Below are positions 24,997 through 33,556 of a stretch of DNA of 64,000 bases, in pieces (the first letter of the stretch is position 1; the number at the start of each line of letters is the position of its first letter). The notes under the pieces were generated by a model. That model was not told the DNA's origin. It worked only from the letters and a program-made list of their open reading frames with translations, and searched no databases. A program made the translations under genes and the position numbers. Source of the stretch: Nocardiopsis potens DSM 45234 (GTDB taxonomy: Bacteria > Actinomycetota > Actinomycetes > Streptosporangiales > Streptosporangiaceae); NCBI RefSeq assembly GCF_000341105.1, contig NZ_ANBB01000037.1, positions 165,351 through 229,350 of the forward strand, written 5' to 3'.

Positions 24997-25068
24997 CGGA
25001 TACCGGTCGCTTCCGTTCTCGTCCCCCTCCGCGCCCGGGCGGGCGGGGAGGGGCCGGATGTTGGGGTT

Positions 25069-25091
25069 CCCACGGCGGAGGCCGCCGTGGG
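25069..25091. promoter_or_regulatory. inverted repeat upstream of valS
   Basis: CCCACGGCGG-AGG-CCGCCGTGGG is a perfect 10-bp stem with a 3-nt loop, about 135 nt before the valS ATG and about 75 nt before the DUF4235 ATG. It could be an operator or an RNA hairpin in a longer valS leader. Confidence 0.35.
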
Positions 25092-25214
25092 CCCATCCTG
25101 CCACGGCCGCCCCGGGAGGGCCCGCCGCGGCCGCCCCGGCGCCGTGCCGGACCCCGCCCCGGGCCCTGCGCCGTACCTTGCGAAAGGCGGGAGCGAGCAG
25201 GCGCCCGATGCCAA

Positions 25215-25220
25215 TACCAT
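25215..25220 (+). promoter_or_regulatory. -10 box of leaderless valS
   Basis: TACCAT ends 7 nt before the ATG at 25228, and no Shine-Dalgarno lies between. Confidence 0.5.
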
Positions 25221-25227
25221 TGCCCCT

Positions 25228-27801
25228 ATGACCAACCGCGATCGTTCCTTCCGCGTTCCCGACAAGCCTTCGCTCGACGGCATCGAGGCGAAATGGGTCG
25301 ACGTATGGGACGAGTCCGGCGTCTACCGTTTCGACCGCACCAAGACCCGCGACGAGATCTACTCCATCGACACCCCCCCGCCGACGGTCTCGGGCTCGCT
25401 GCACATCGGCCACGCCTTCTCCTACACCCACACCGACCTGGTCGCCCGCTACCAGCGAATGCGCGGCAAGACCGTGTTCTACCCGATGGGCTGGGACGAC
25501 AACGGCCTGCCCACCGAGCGCCGGGTGCAGAACTACTACGGCGTCCGCTGCGATCCGTCGATCCCCTACGACCCGGACTTCTCCCCGCCCGCCAAGCCCG
25601 ACCCCAAGCGCCAGGTCCCCGTCTCCCGGCGGAACTTCATCGAGCTGTGCGAGCGGCTCACCGCCGAGGACGAGAAGGTCTTCGAGGGCGTGTGGCGCCG
25701 GCTGGGGCTCAGCGTCGACTGGAGCCACACCTACGCCACCATCGACGACGGCTCCCGCGCCGCGGCGCAGCGCGCCTTCCTGCGCAACCTCAAGCGCGGC
25801 GAGGCCTACATGGCCGAGGCGCCCACCCTGTGGGACGTCACCTTCCGCACCGCGGTGGCCCAGGCCGAGCTGGAGGACCGGGAGCGCACCGGCGCCTACC
25901 ACAAGATCGCGTTCCACCGCGACGGCGGCGAGCCGGTGCACATCGAGACCACCCGCCCCGAGCTGATCGCGGCCTGCGTCGCCCTGGTCGCCCACCCCGA
26001 CGACGAGCGCTACGCCGACCTGTTCGGCAGCACCGTGCGCTCCCCGGTCTTCGGCGTCGAGGTCCCGGTCAAGGCCCACCGGCTGGCCGAGCCGGACAAG
26101 GGCACCGGCATCGCGATGATCTGCACCTTCGGCGACATCACCGACGTCACCTGGTGGCGCGAGCTGCAGCTGCCCACCCGCCCGATCGTCGGCTGGGACG
26201 GCCGGATCATCGCCGACCCGCCGCCCGGCGTGGACTCCGAGGCCGCCCGCGAGGCCTACGCGAAGCTGGCCGGGGCCACCGTGCACACCGCCCGCGAGCG
26301 CATGGTGGAGCTGCTGCGCGCCTCCGGCGACATGGTCGGCGACCCGGTGCCCACCACCCGCCCGGTGAAGTTCTACGAGAAGGGCGACAAGCCGCTCGAG
26401 GTCGTCACCACCCGGCAGTGGTACATCCGCAACGGCGGCCGGGACGCCGAGATCCGGGACCGCCTGCTGGCCCGCGGCCGCGAGCTGCAGTGGCACCCGG
26501 GGCACATGCGCACCCGCTACGAGCACTGGGTGGAGGGCCTCAACAGCGACTGGCTGATCAGCCGCCAGCGCTTCTTCGGCGTGCCCTTCCCGGTCTGGTA
26601 TCCGCTCGACGAGGCCGGCAACCCGCGCTACGACGACCCGATCCTGCCGGAGGAGTCGGCGCTGCCGATCGACCCCAGCTCCCAGGCGCCCGCCGGGTAC
26701 ACCGAGGAGCGGCGCGGCGAGCCCGGCGGCTTCATCGGCGACCCGGACGTGATGGACACCTGGGCGACCTCCTCGCTCTCCCCGCAGATCGCCGGCGGCT
26801 GGGAGCGCGACGAGGACCTGTTCTCCCGGGTCTTCCCGATGGACCTGCGCCCCCAGGGCCAGGACATCATCCGCACCTGGCTGTTCTCCACCGTGGTCCG
26901 GGCCGACCTGGAGAACGGCACCCTGCCCTGGCGGACCACCGCCATCTCCGGGTGGATCCTCGACCCGGACCGGAAGAAGATGTCCAAGTCCAAGGGGAAC
27001 GTCGTCACCCCGCTGGACCTGCTGGAGCGGTACAGCTCCGACGCGATCCGGTACTGGGCGGCCAGCGGCCGGCTCGGCACCGACACCGCGCTGGACGAGG
27101 GTCAGATGAAGGTCGGCCGCCGGCTCTCCATCAAGATCCTCAACGCCAGCAAGTTCGCGCTGTCGGTGGCCGGCGAGAACGCCTCGGAGGACCCGGCCGC
27201 GGTCACCCGCCCGCTGGACCGGGCGATGCTGGCCGCGCTGGCCGACACCGTCGAGGACGCCACCGCCGCCTTCGAGGCCTACGACCACACCCGGGCCCTG
27301 GAGCGGACCGAGCGGTTCTTCTGGGAGTTCTGCGACGACTACCTGGAGCTGGTCAAGGCCCGCGCCTACGACGCCGACTCCGCCGACGGGGCCTCGGCCC
27401 GCACCTCGCTGCTGATCGCCCTGTCGGTGCTGCAGCGGCTGTTCGCGCCGTTCCTGCCGTTCGTCGCCGAAGAGGTCTGGTCCTGGTGGCGCGAGGGCTC
27501 GGTGCACGCCGCCCGGTGGCCGGAGGCCGCCGAGGTGCGCGCCGCCGCGCAGGGCGGCGACCCGGGCGTGCTCGCCGCCGCCTCCGAGGTGCTGCGCGCC
27601 GTCCGCAAGGCCAAGTCCGAGGCCAAGCTCTCCATGCGGGCCGAGGTGGCCGCCGTGGTGGTCCGGGGCAAGAACGCCGGCGCGGCCGGGGTCGCCGAGG
27701 GCGACATCGCCGCCGCCGGCCGGGCCGCCTCGCTGGAGTTCCACCCCGGCGACGAGACCGAGCTGGCCGTCGAGGTGACCCTGCCCGAGGCCGCCGAGTA
27801 G
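25228..27801 (+). CDS. valS: valyl-tRNA synthetase
   Basis: An 857-residue class Ia aminoacyl-tRNA synthetase that charges tRNA-Val. HIGH is at residues 59-62 (SGSLHIGHA) and KMSKS at 584-588. The CP1 editing domain lies about 200-370 with the conserved [20 protein letters not shown] and [12 protein letters not shown]. The signature [15 protein letters not shown] and the C-terminal anticodon-binding and Arm regions are present. The length is normal for actinobacteria. Translation is probably leaderless. No T-box elements were recognised in the 230-nt upstream region. Confidence 0.97.
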   Translation: MTNRDRSFRVPDKPSLDGIEAKWVDVWDESGVYRFDRTKTRDEIYSIDTPPPTVSGSLHIGHAFSYTHTDLVARYQRMRGKTVFYPMGWDDNGLPTERRVQNYYGVRCDPSIPYDPDFSPPAKPDPKRQVPVSRRNFIELCERLTAEDEKVFEGVWRRLGLSVDWSHTYATIDDGSRAAAQRAFLRNLKRGEAYMAEAPTLWDVTFRTAVAQAELEDRERTGAYHKIAFHRDGGEPVHIETTRPELIAACVALVAHPDDERYADLFGSTVRSPVFGVEVPVKAHRLAEPDKGTGIAMICTFGDITDVTWWRELQLPTRPIVGWDGRIIADPPPGVDSEAAREAYAKLAGATVHTARERMVELLRASGDMVGDPVPTTRPVKFYEKGDKPLEVVTTRQWYIRNGGRDAEIRDRLLARGRELQWHPGHMRTRYEHWVEGLNSDWLISRQRFFGVPFPVWYPLDEAGNPRYDDPILPEESALPIDPSSQAPAGYTEERRGEPGGFIGDPDVMDTWATSSLSPQIAGGWERDEDLFSRVFPMDLRPQGQDIIRTWLFSTVVRADLENGTLPWRTTAISGWILDPDRKKMSKSKGNVVTPLDLLERYSSDAIRYWAASGRLGTDTALDEGQMKVGRRLSIKILNASKFALSVAGENASEDPAAVTRPLDRAMLAALADTVEDATAAFEAYDHTRALERTERFFWEFCDDYLELVKARAYDADSADGASARTSLLIALSVLQRLFAPFLPFVAEEVWSWWREGSVHAARWPEAAEVRAAAQGGDPGVLAAASEVLRAVRKAKSEAKLSMRAEVAAVVVRGKNAGAAGVAEGDIAAAGRAASLEFHPGDETELAVEVTLPEAAE

Positions 27802-27811
27802 CGGGCCCGGC

Positions 27812-27848
27812 GCGGCGGCGCCCTCCTCGGACGGGAGGGCGCCGCCGC
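27812..27848 (+). terminator. valS terminator
   Basis: A perfect 15-bp stem (27812-27826 with 27834-27848) and a 7-nt loop lie 10 nt past the stop codon. Confidence 0.8.
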
Positions 27849-27875
27849 GGGGTCGGCCGCGTCGGCGCCCTGCAG

Positions 27876-27881
27876 TAGGCT
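27876..27881 (+). promoter_or_regulatory. -10 box of leaderless dut
   Basis: TAGGCT ends 8 nt before the GTG at 27890. An overlapping ATG at 27888 is followed at once by a stop, so GTG is the start. Confidence 0.55.
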
Positions 27882-27889
27882 CGGCGGAT

Positions 27890-28390
27890 GTGAGAAGTGA
27901 AGCATCCGGCACCGCCGGCGGCGCCCCCGCAGACGACGGCGCCCCGGTCGACGTGCTCATCCGCCGCCTCGACCCCGACCTGCCGCCGCCGGGCTACGCC
28001 CACCCCGGCGACGCCGGCGCCGACCTGGTCAGCGCCGAGGACGTCGAGCTCGCCCCCGGACGCCGCGCCACGGTGCGCACCGGGCTGGCCATCGCCCTGC
28101 CCGAGGGGTACGCGGGCTTCGTGCACCCCCGCTCCGGCCTGGCCGCGCGGTGCGGGGTGACCCTGGTCAACGCCCCCGGGACGATCGACGCCGGCTACCG
28201 CGGCGAGATCCGGGTGACCCTGCTCAACACCGACCCGGACACCCCGGTCAAGCTCGCCCGGGGCGACCGGATCGCGCAGCTGGTGGTGCAGCGGGTGGAG
28301 CGGGTGCGCTTCGTCGAGGCCGAGGAGCTGCCGGAGTCGGTGCGCGGCAGCGGAGGGTTCGGCTCCACCGGCGGTTTCGGCGACAGATGA
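27890..28390 (+). CDS. dut: dUTP diphosphatase
   Basis: A 166-residue trimeric dUTPase that hydrolyses dUTP to dUMP and diphosphate, keeping uracil out of DNA. All five motifs are present: GDAGADLVS (I), HPRSGLAAR (II), [19 protein letters not shown] (III), [16 protein letters not shown] (IV), and the C-terminal [11 protein letters not shown] (V). The extra about 20 N-terminal residues are poorly conserved. It probably heads a two-gene unit with the DUF3710 gene (56 nt gap), the arrangement in other actinobacteria. Confidence 0.96.
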   Translation: MRSEASGTAGGAPADDGAPVDVLIRRLDPDLPPPGYAHPGDAGADLVSAEDVELAPGRRATVRTGLAIALPEGYAGFVHPRSGLAARCGVTLVNAPGTIDAGYRGEIRVTLLNTDPDTPVKLARGDRIAQLVVQRVERVRFVEAEELPESVRGSGGFGSTGGFGDR

Positions 28391-28446
28391 CGGTGACGCC
28401 CCCGGCGATCCACGCCGGGGGCCGGCAAGCGGGAGAGGTGTGAGGC

Positions 28447-29250
28447 GTGTTCGGACGCCGAGGCAAGAAGAGCGAGAAGAAGAGCGCCGCCGAGGCCGTG
28501 GAGGAGACGCCGCTCGCCCGCGCCCGGGCGGAGGAGCCGGCCAAGGAGGCCGACCGGCACCGCGCCCTGGGCCCCTGGGACGCCTCCGAGGACGTTCCCG
28601 AGTACCCCAGGGTCGACCTGGGGTGCCTGCGCGTTCCGGTGGGTGAGCGGACCCAGATCCGGTTCGACATGATGCGCAACGAGCAGATCGTCGGCGTCAC
28701 CCTGATCAACGACACCTCCGCGGTGCAGGTGCAGGCGTTCGCCGCGCCCAAGACCAGCGGGCTCTGGGACGAGCTCCGCGAGGAGCTGCGCGAGCAGGTC
28801 ACCGGCCAGGGCGGCAAGGTCGAGGACTTCGACGGCACCTTCGGACCCGAGCTGCGCGCCCTGGTCCCGGTCGAGGGGCGCACCACCGAGGACGGCCGCC
28901 AGCTCGGCCAGCGGATGCGCTTCATCGGGGTGGACGGTCCGCGGTGGGTGCTGCGCGGCGTCATCCGGGGCGAGGGCGCGGTCAAGCCCGAGGTGATGGC
29001 CCAGGTCGAGGAGGTCTTCCAGAAGATCGTGGTGGTCCGCGGCGACGAGCCGGTCCCGCCGCGGGAGATGCTCAAGATCGTGGTGCCCAAGGAGATCCAG
29101 GAGCAGATCAAGGCCCAGCGCGCCCAGCAGGCCGCGCAGCGCAAGGCCGCCCAGGAGGCGCCCGGCGAGGGGGAGGCGCCCGGGGAGGGCACCGCCGCCC
29201 CGGAGGCCGACTCCGCGGAGCAGGACCGCACCGCCCCGCCCGCCTCCTGA
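28447..29250 (+). CDS. DUF3710 domain protein
   Basis: A 267-residue conserved actinobacterial protein. A charged N-terminus (MFGRRGKKSEKKSAAEAVEE) precedes the globular core (about 40-215: LGPWDASEDVPEYPRVDLG, VQVQAFAAPKTSGLWDELRE, FIGVDGPRWVLRGVIRG). A Gln/Ala/Glu-rich tail ends the protein. The function is unknown; the position directly after dut is conserved. The GTG start has GGGAGAGG upstream. Confidence 0.9.
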   Translation: MFGRRGKKSEKKSAAEAVEETPLARARAEEPAKEADRHRALGPWDASEDVPEYPRVDLGCLRVPVGERTQIRFDMMRNEQIVGVTLINDTSAVQVQAFAAPKTSGLWDELREELREQVTGQGGKVEDFDGTFGPELRALVPVEGRTTEDGRQLGQRMRFIGVDGPRWVLRGVIRGEGAVKPEVMAQVEEVFQKIVVVRGDEPVPPREMLKIVVPKEIQEQIKAQRAQQAAQRKAAQEAPGEGEAPGEGTAAPEADSAEQDRTAPPAS

Positions 29251-29277
29251 CCCTCCGGCCGGCGCCCTTGCTCCCAT

Positions 29278-29335
29278 CGGCCCCGGCGGCCGCTCCGCCC
29301 CGCACTCCACCCGGCCGGAGCCGCCGCCGGGGCCG
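29278..29335 (+). terminator. terminator after the DUF3710 gene
   Basis: A 13-bp stem (29278-29290 with 29323-29335) encloses a 32-nt loop that can itself fold. TGTTCTCCTTC follows. It may also serve the convergent serpin gene. Confidence 0.6.
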
Positions 29336-29444
29336 TGTTCTCCTTCGCGCCGGCCGGCCTTCCCGCTCGTGGGCGATGCGGGATCGCCCTCGTCAGGCCG
29401 GACGACCGCGAAGGCGCCGCCGCGCTGCCGGCGGCGGAGAGCGG

Positions 29445-30557
29445 CTACTCGGCCGGGCCCGGGTCCTCGGGGGCGGTGATCGCGCCGAGGAACAGCGCGG
29501 CGGAGCGGCGGCGCAGCACGAAGGCGAACGGCCGGTCGGCGGTGAACACTCTGGGCGGCTTCGGCGGGACCAGCGACATGGTGCGCATGACGACGGCGGT
29601 GGCCGCCGCCCCCTCGGCGCCGCGCTCGTCCACCCGGAGCAGCGCCTGGTGCACGACCTCGTCGACGAGCAGGCGGCGGTCGGCGATCCCGCTCAGGTCC
29701 GCGTCGGAGGTGAAGAGGGTGCGCACCCCGGTGGCGGCGAGGACGCCGGAGAGCATCGCCCGGGAGGAGATCTCGAACCGGGGCAGGGAGAGGCGCACCT
29801 CCTCGGTGGAGCGCGCGGAGTACAGGCCGGACAGCGCCTCGGCGGTGAGCGCGGGCAGCGGGGCGCCGCCCTCCTCCGGCGGCAGCAGCACGTCCAGGGC
29901 GAGGTCGTGCTCGCTGCCCAGGGTCACCATGGCCCACCCGCCGGCCTCCGCGTAGGGCATCCGGCCCTGGCGGTGCATCATCGCCGCCTGCACCGCGCCG
30001 CCGGGGGAGCGGAACGGGTGCGGGGAGGTCTGCGCCGGGTCGAACGGGTCGGTCCACAGCAGCCGCACCCACAGCGCGTTGAGCAGCAGCGCCTGGGTGG
30101 CGGTGGTGATGTCGCCGGCGCGGAGCAGGTCGGTGATGAGTCCGTGGGTCGCCTCGGCCACCTCGGCGTTGGCGGCCTTGCGCACCCCCTCGGGGTCGCC
30201 GGCGAAGTCGGCGGTGCGCACCGACGCCGAGCGGCGCGCGGCGACCGCGCGCTCGAAGCCGGGGTCGACCCGCAGGTCCTCGCGGGCCCACAGGGAGGTG
30301 GCGGTCTCCAGCTCCGGGCCGCCCGCGCCGTCCGGGGCCACCGCCTCCTCCAGGGTGCGCAGGTGGGCGCCGAGGTCGCGGCCGAGCAGCCCTTCCAGCT
30401 CGGTGCGGGTGGCGCCGCGCGCGCCGGTGGCGACCAGGCCGAGCGCCTCGCCCACCGAGTAGGGCGACCAGACGTGCGACTCGCCGCCGCGCAGGCCGGC
30501 GTCCAGGGCCAGGGCGAACGCCAGGTGGTCGGGGTGGAGCGGCGGGCGTCGGCGCAT
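29445..30557 (-). CDS. serpin family protease inhibitor
   Basis: A 370-residue serpin with full-length fold markers: NALWVRLLWTDPFDP, HPFRSPGGAVQAAMMHRQG, LPRFEISSRAML, the hinge RGAEGAAATAVVM, and the C-terminal FTADRPFAFVLRRRSAALFLG. No signal peptide is present, so it may act inside the cell or be released by lysis. Counting 17 residues from the hinge Glu by alignment to alpha-1-antitrypsin places the scissile bond at Met-Ser. The start at 30557 has GGAGG 6 nt upstream; a TTG at 30569 is less likely. A serpin (thermopin) is known from the actinomycete Thermobifida fusca. Confidence 0.9.
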   Translation of the reverse strand: MRRRPPLHPDHLAFALALDAGLRGGESHVWSPYSVGEALGLVATGARGATRTELEGLLGRDLGAHLRTLEEAVAPDGAGGPELETATSLWAREDLRVDPGFERAVAARRSASVRTADFAGDPEGVRKAANAEVAEATHGLITDLLRAGDITTATQALLLNALWVRLLWTDPFDPAQTSPHPFRSPGGAVQAAMMHRQGRMPYAEAGGWAMVTLGSEHDLALDVLLPPEEGGAPLPALTAEALSGLYSARSTEEVRLSLPRFEISSRAMLSGVLAATGVRTLFTSDADLSGIADRRLLVDEVVHQALLRVDERGAEGAAATAVVMRTMSLVPPKPPRVFTADRPFAFVLRRRSAALFLGAITAPEDPGPAE

Positions 30558-30702
30558 GGCGGCCTCCAAGCGGGGTCGGGGCGGCCGGGCGCCGGACGGC
30601 CTCCGGCCGGGTCTGCGGCCAGGGTAGGCGGAGCGCCGGACGGGTGCCAGTGCGGGCCCGGCGCCTAACCTGGAACTCAGAGCGGGCGGCGGGGCGTTGC
30701 CC

Positions 30703-30708
30703 TAGGGT
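30703..30708 (+). promoter_or_regulatory. candidate -10 box for the DUF3159 gene
   Basis: TAGGGT lies 40 nt before the ATG at 30749, in the divergent region shared with the serpin gene. Confidence 0.3.
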
Positions 30709-30748
30709 GGTGTCCGCGAAGAGCACGGCCAGGACGGGCGGGGACGGT

Positions 30749-31528
30749 ATGACCGAGCGGCAGCGGGCGGCGGAGGAGACCGGCGCGGCGGAGGGCGGAG
30801 CCCCGGCCGAGCGCGAGGAGGTCTCCGAGCGCACGGTGGAGGCCGTGGTCCGCGCTCAGCTCGCCAAGGCGCTCGGCGGCAAGCGCGGCATGGTCGAGGC
30901 GGCGGTGCCCACGATCGGCTTCACCGTCTCCTACCTGGTCATGCAGAACCTCCAGCTGGCGCTGGGGGTGGGCGTCGGCGCCGCGCTGGTGCTGGCGGCG
31001 GTCCGCCTGGCGCAGCGCTCCTCGGTGCAGTTCGTCTTCAACAGCCTGTTCGGCATCGCCATCGCCGCGGTGTTCGCGCTGCGCAGCGGCGACGCCGAGG
31101 ACTTCGCGCTGCCCGGCATCATCTACAACGCGGTCTACGCCGCGGTGCTCACCCTGAGCATCCTGGTCCGCTGGCCCGCGATCGGCCTGCTCATCGGCGC
31201 GGTCACCGGCGACCCGACGGGGTGGCGGTCCGACCCGGCGGTGGTCCGGCTCAGCTCCCGGCTGACCTGGCTGCTGGTGCTGCCCTGCGTGGTGCGGGTC
31301 GCGGTGCAGCTGCCGCTGTGGGCCGCGGAGAAGTACGACATCGCCTCCACCTTCGCCTTCCTCGGCATCGCCAAGATCGCGATGGGCTGGCCGCTCCAGG
31401 TGGCCGCGCTGGCCGCCATGGTCTGGATCCTGGCCCGCGGCAAGACGCCGATGGCCGACGGCGCCGGGCCGGCGGACCCGTCCGAGGAGGATCCCGGCGC
31501 CGACCGGCGCACCCCGCCGGCGAACTGA
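30749..31528 (+). CDS. DUF3159 membrane protein
   Basis: A 259-residue protein with a charged N-terminus (1-50) and about five membrane helices. Family hallmarks are GKRGMVEAAVPTIGFTVSYL, RLAQRSSVQFVFNSLFGIAI, VRWPAIGLLIGAVTGDPTGW, LTWLLVLPCVVRVAVQLPL, and IAKIAMGWPLQVAALA. The function is unknown. It stands between dut/DUF3710 and the trkA pair as in other actinobacteria. Only a weak G-rich ribosome site precedes the ATG. Confidence 0.88.
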   Translation: MTERQRAAEETGAAEGGAPAEREEVSERTVEAVVRAQLAKALGGKRGMVEAAVPTIGFTVSYLVMQNLQLALGVGVGAALVLAAVRLAQRSSVQFVFNSLFGIAIAAVFALRSGDAEDFALPGIIYNAVYAAVLTLSILVRWPAIGLLIGAVTGDPTGWRSDPAVVRLSSRLTWLLVLPCVVRVAVQLPLWAAEKYDIASTFAFLGIAKIAMGWPLQVAALAAMVWILARGKTPMADGAGPADPSEEDPGADRRTPPAN

Positions 31529-31656
31529 GGTCCCGGCCGGCGGACCGGGGGTTCCGCCACTGAGGGGCCTGCCTCTGCGGGGCCCGCCCTGCTCTGCCCT
31601 GTCCTGCTCCGCCTCTGCGCCTCGGCGGCCGCTCCGCCGGGGCGGCGGGCGCGTGC

Positions 31657-31682
31657 GGCCGGTCGGCCGGGGCCGACCGGCC
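31657..31682. terminator. 12-bp inverted repeat, probable terminator
   Basis: GGCCGGTCGGCC and GGCCGACCGGCC pair perfectly around a 2-nt gap. It resembles the palindromic part of the 34.9-kb repeat unit. Confidence 0.5.
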
Positions 31683-31881
31683 GGAGACTCCGGCGCCCCC
31701 TGAGCCGGGCGAACACGGACGATGAGGGTGGGGGAGCGGACCCGCGCACCTCGGCGCCGCCCCGGCGACCCCTGCGACATGGGGGCGCGGACAAGGGGCG
31801 CGCGGGCCGCGAGGCCTCCGGCGGAGAGCCGGCGCGCAGGGCAGGGCCCTCTCCCGCCGGTGCGGGGCCGATGAGGCGGGG

Positions 31882-31911
31882 CCGCTCCGGCCCGGTGGCG
31901 GGCCGGAGCGG
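31882..31911 (-). terminator. terminator of the trkA pair
   Basis: CCGCTCCGGCCC and GGGCCGGAGCGG form a 12-bp stem with a 6-nt loop, directly past the stop at 31915. Confidence 0.75.
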
Positions 31912-31914
31912 TGG

Positions 31915-32610
31915 TCAGCCGGCGGAGGGCCGCGGGTCGAGCAGGGAGCCGAGCTCCTCGGCGGAGTCCACGCCGCCGAGGAAGACCAGGTCGTCCCCTG
32001 GGCGCAGCGCGGTCGCCGGGTCGGGCGGGGCGGCCCGGCCGTCGCGGACCACGGCGACCAGCACCACCCCGTCGGGCAGCGCCGGGGTCAGCTCGGCGAC
32101 GGCCGTCCCGGAGTGCGGGGACCCCTCGGTCAGGGTGAACTCCAGCAGGTCGGTCTCGGCGGCGGACCCCGGGGGGAGCGCACCGCCGTCCGAACCGTCG
32201 CCGGCGGCGCGGGCGGCCGGGCCCCCGTCCACCAGCCCGGCGATCAGCCGCGGCGGGGAGACCGCCTCGTCCACCCCCCACGCCTCGGTGAACAGCCACT
32301 CGTCCCGCGGGTCGTTGATCCGGGCGATCACCCGGTCCACGCCGAACTCGCGCTTGGCCAGCAGCGAGAAGACCAGATTGACCTTGTCGTCGCCGCTGGC
32401 GGCGATGGCGACGTCGAAGTCCTCCAGCCGGGCGCTGTCCAGCGAGGCCAGCTCGCAGGCGTCGGCCAGCAGCCACTCGGCGTCGGGTAGCGCGTCCACA
32501 TCGATGGAGCGCGCGCTCCGGTCGATCAGCAGCACCTCGTGGCCGCTGCCGCACAGCTCGGCGGCGATGGAGCGCCCCACGGCGCCGGCCCCCGCGATCG
32601 CGATCCGCAT
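31915..32610 (-). CDS. TrkA-type potassium channel/transport regulator, second of pair
   Basis: A 231-residue RCK/KTN protein. The Rossmann motif GAGAVGRSIA starts at residue 7, with the acidic end of strand 2 in VLLIDRSAR, then IAASGDDKVNLVFSLLAK, ARINDPRDEWLFTEAWGVD, and a TrkA-C domain (about 130-220: GTAVAELTPALPDGVVLVAV, LRPGDDLVFLG). It would bind NAD(H) or an adenine nucleotide and gate potassium uptake. It starts 1 nt after the stop of its paralogue. The pair corresponds to ceoB/ceoC of mycobacteria. Confidence 0.9.
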   Translation of the reverse strand: MRIAIAGAGAVGRSIAAELCGSGHEVLLIDRSARSIDVDALPDAEWLLADACELASLDSARLEDFDVAIAASGDDKVNLVFSLLAKREFGVDRVIARINDPRDEWLFTEAWGVDEAVSPPRLIAGLVDGGPAARAAGDGSDGGALPPGSAAETDLLEFTLTEGSPHSGTAVAELTPALPDGVVLVAVVRDGRAAPPDPATALRPGDDLVFLGGVDSAEELGSLLDPRPSAG

Positions 32611-32611
32611 C

Positions 32612-33298
32612 TCAGTCCTCCCGCTCTTCGCCCTGGTCCGGCGCGTTCAGCCGGGCCTGCACCGACTCCAGGTCGCCGACGCGGGCGAGGATGTGCAGCA
32701 CATCGCCGGCGCGCAGTGCCTCATCGCCCCGCGGGAGCAGGATCTCGCCGCCGCGCACCAGATAGGCGACGCGCAGCGGCAGCGCCGCCTCCAGCTGCTC
32801 GATGCGCCGGTCCCGCCAGGCGGCGGGCAGCGGGGCCTCGGTCATGGTGAGGCTGCCCGACGGGTCGCGCCAGAGCGGCCCCAGGCCGAGCCCGTCGGAG
32901 CCGGGCACCAGGCGGCGCAGGACGGTCTCGGCGGTCCAGTGCACGGTGCCCACGGTCGGGATGCCCAGCCGCTGGTAGACCTGGGCCCGCCGGGGGTCGT
33001 AGATGCGCGCCACGACGTGCTTGACGCCGAACGTCTCCAGGGCCACCCGGGCCGCGATGATGTTGGAGTTGTCGCCGCTGCTCACCGCGGCGAACGCGGA
33101 CGCCGACTCGATGCCCGCCTTGACCAGCACCTCCCGGTCGTGCCCGAGGCCGCGCACCGCGGCCGAGGCGGTGGAGGGGCGCAGCCGCCGGAAGGCGTCC
33201 GGGTCGCGGTCGATCACCGCGACGGTGTGCCCCGCGTCCTCCAGGGCGTGCGCGAGGGTGGACCCCACCCGTCCGCAGCCCAGAATCACGATGTGCAT
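32612..33298 (-). CDS. TrkA-type potassium channel/transport regulator, first of pair
   Basis: A 228-residue RCK/KTN protein. GCGRVGSTLA is the dinucleotide-binding loop (residues 7-16), AVIDRDPDAFRRL the acidic ribose contact, SSGDNSNIIAARVALETFGV the conserved second half, and a TrkA-C domain occupies about 140-215 (LPLRVAYLVRGGEILLPRGD, RAGDVLHILARVG). It is transcribed with the downstream paralogue. In mycobacteria an amino-acid permease gene follows this pair's promoter side; it is absent here. Confidence 0.9.
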   Translation of the reverse strand: MHIVILGCGRVGSTLAHALEDAGHTVAVIDRDPDAFRRLRPSTASAAVRGLGHDREVLVKAGIESASAFAAVSSGDNSNIIAARVALETFGVKHVVARIYDPRRAQVYQRLGIPTVGTVHWTAETVLRRLVPGSDGLGLGPLWRDPSGSLTMTEAPLPAAWRDRRIEQLEAALPLRVAYLVRGGEILLPRGDEALRAGDVLHILARVGDLESVQARLNAPDQGEERED

Positions 33299-33470
33299 GC
33301 TCGTGCTCGCTCCTGACCTCGCGTCCTACGGGGGAGGGGCCGTACCGGGGAAGGGCTGCTGCCCGGGCGGGCCGGCGGCGCTCCCCAGCCGACGGTACAC
33401 CCGCGCCCGCCGCCCGCGCTCGGCGGCGGGGAAGGCGGTCCGGCAGGGCCGGGCGGTGGGCCGGGTCGGC

Positions 33471-33476
33471 TAGAGT
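33471..33476 (+). promoter_or_regulatory. -10 box of a leaderless transcript before the RNA methyltransferase
   Basis: TAGAGT ends 8 nt before the ATG at 33485, which opens a 21-codon frame rather than the methyltransferase itself. Confidence 0.45.
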
Positions 33477-33484
33477 TGCCGCAG

Positions 33485-33550
33485 ATGGGCGGTGGCTTGT
33501 GCCGGGTCACCCATAGCGATGCCCGAACGATTCCCGCCTTCCGGAGGTAG
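33485..33550 (+). CDS. putative leaderless 21-residue leader peptide
   Basis: The frame reads MGGGLCRVTHSDARTIPAFR followed by R and TAG. It begins at the expected transcription start and its stop codon overlaps the Shine-Dalgarno (GGAGGTAG) of the methyltransferase gene 7 nt downstream. Ribosomes finishing this frame would sit on that site, so it could couple or tune translation. Codon content gives no obvious attenuator run. It could be chance. Confidence 0.35.
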   Translation: MGGGLCRVTHSDARTIPAFRR

Positions 33551-33556
33551 CCCGCC

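Larger units (their letters stand above)
31529..31914. other. convergent intergenic region with hairpins, no gene
   Basis: About 385 bases between the convergent DUF3159 and TrkA genes. They hold two strong hairpins (31657-31682 and 31882-31911) and nothing that looks coding. Confidence 0.5.

Noticed and set aside
24709..27960. Minus-strand 1083-residue open frame opposite valS
   Set aside because: Only its last 95 codons (the DUF4235 gene) are real; the rest mirrors valS.
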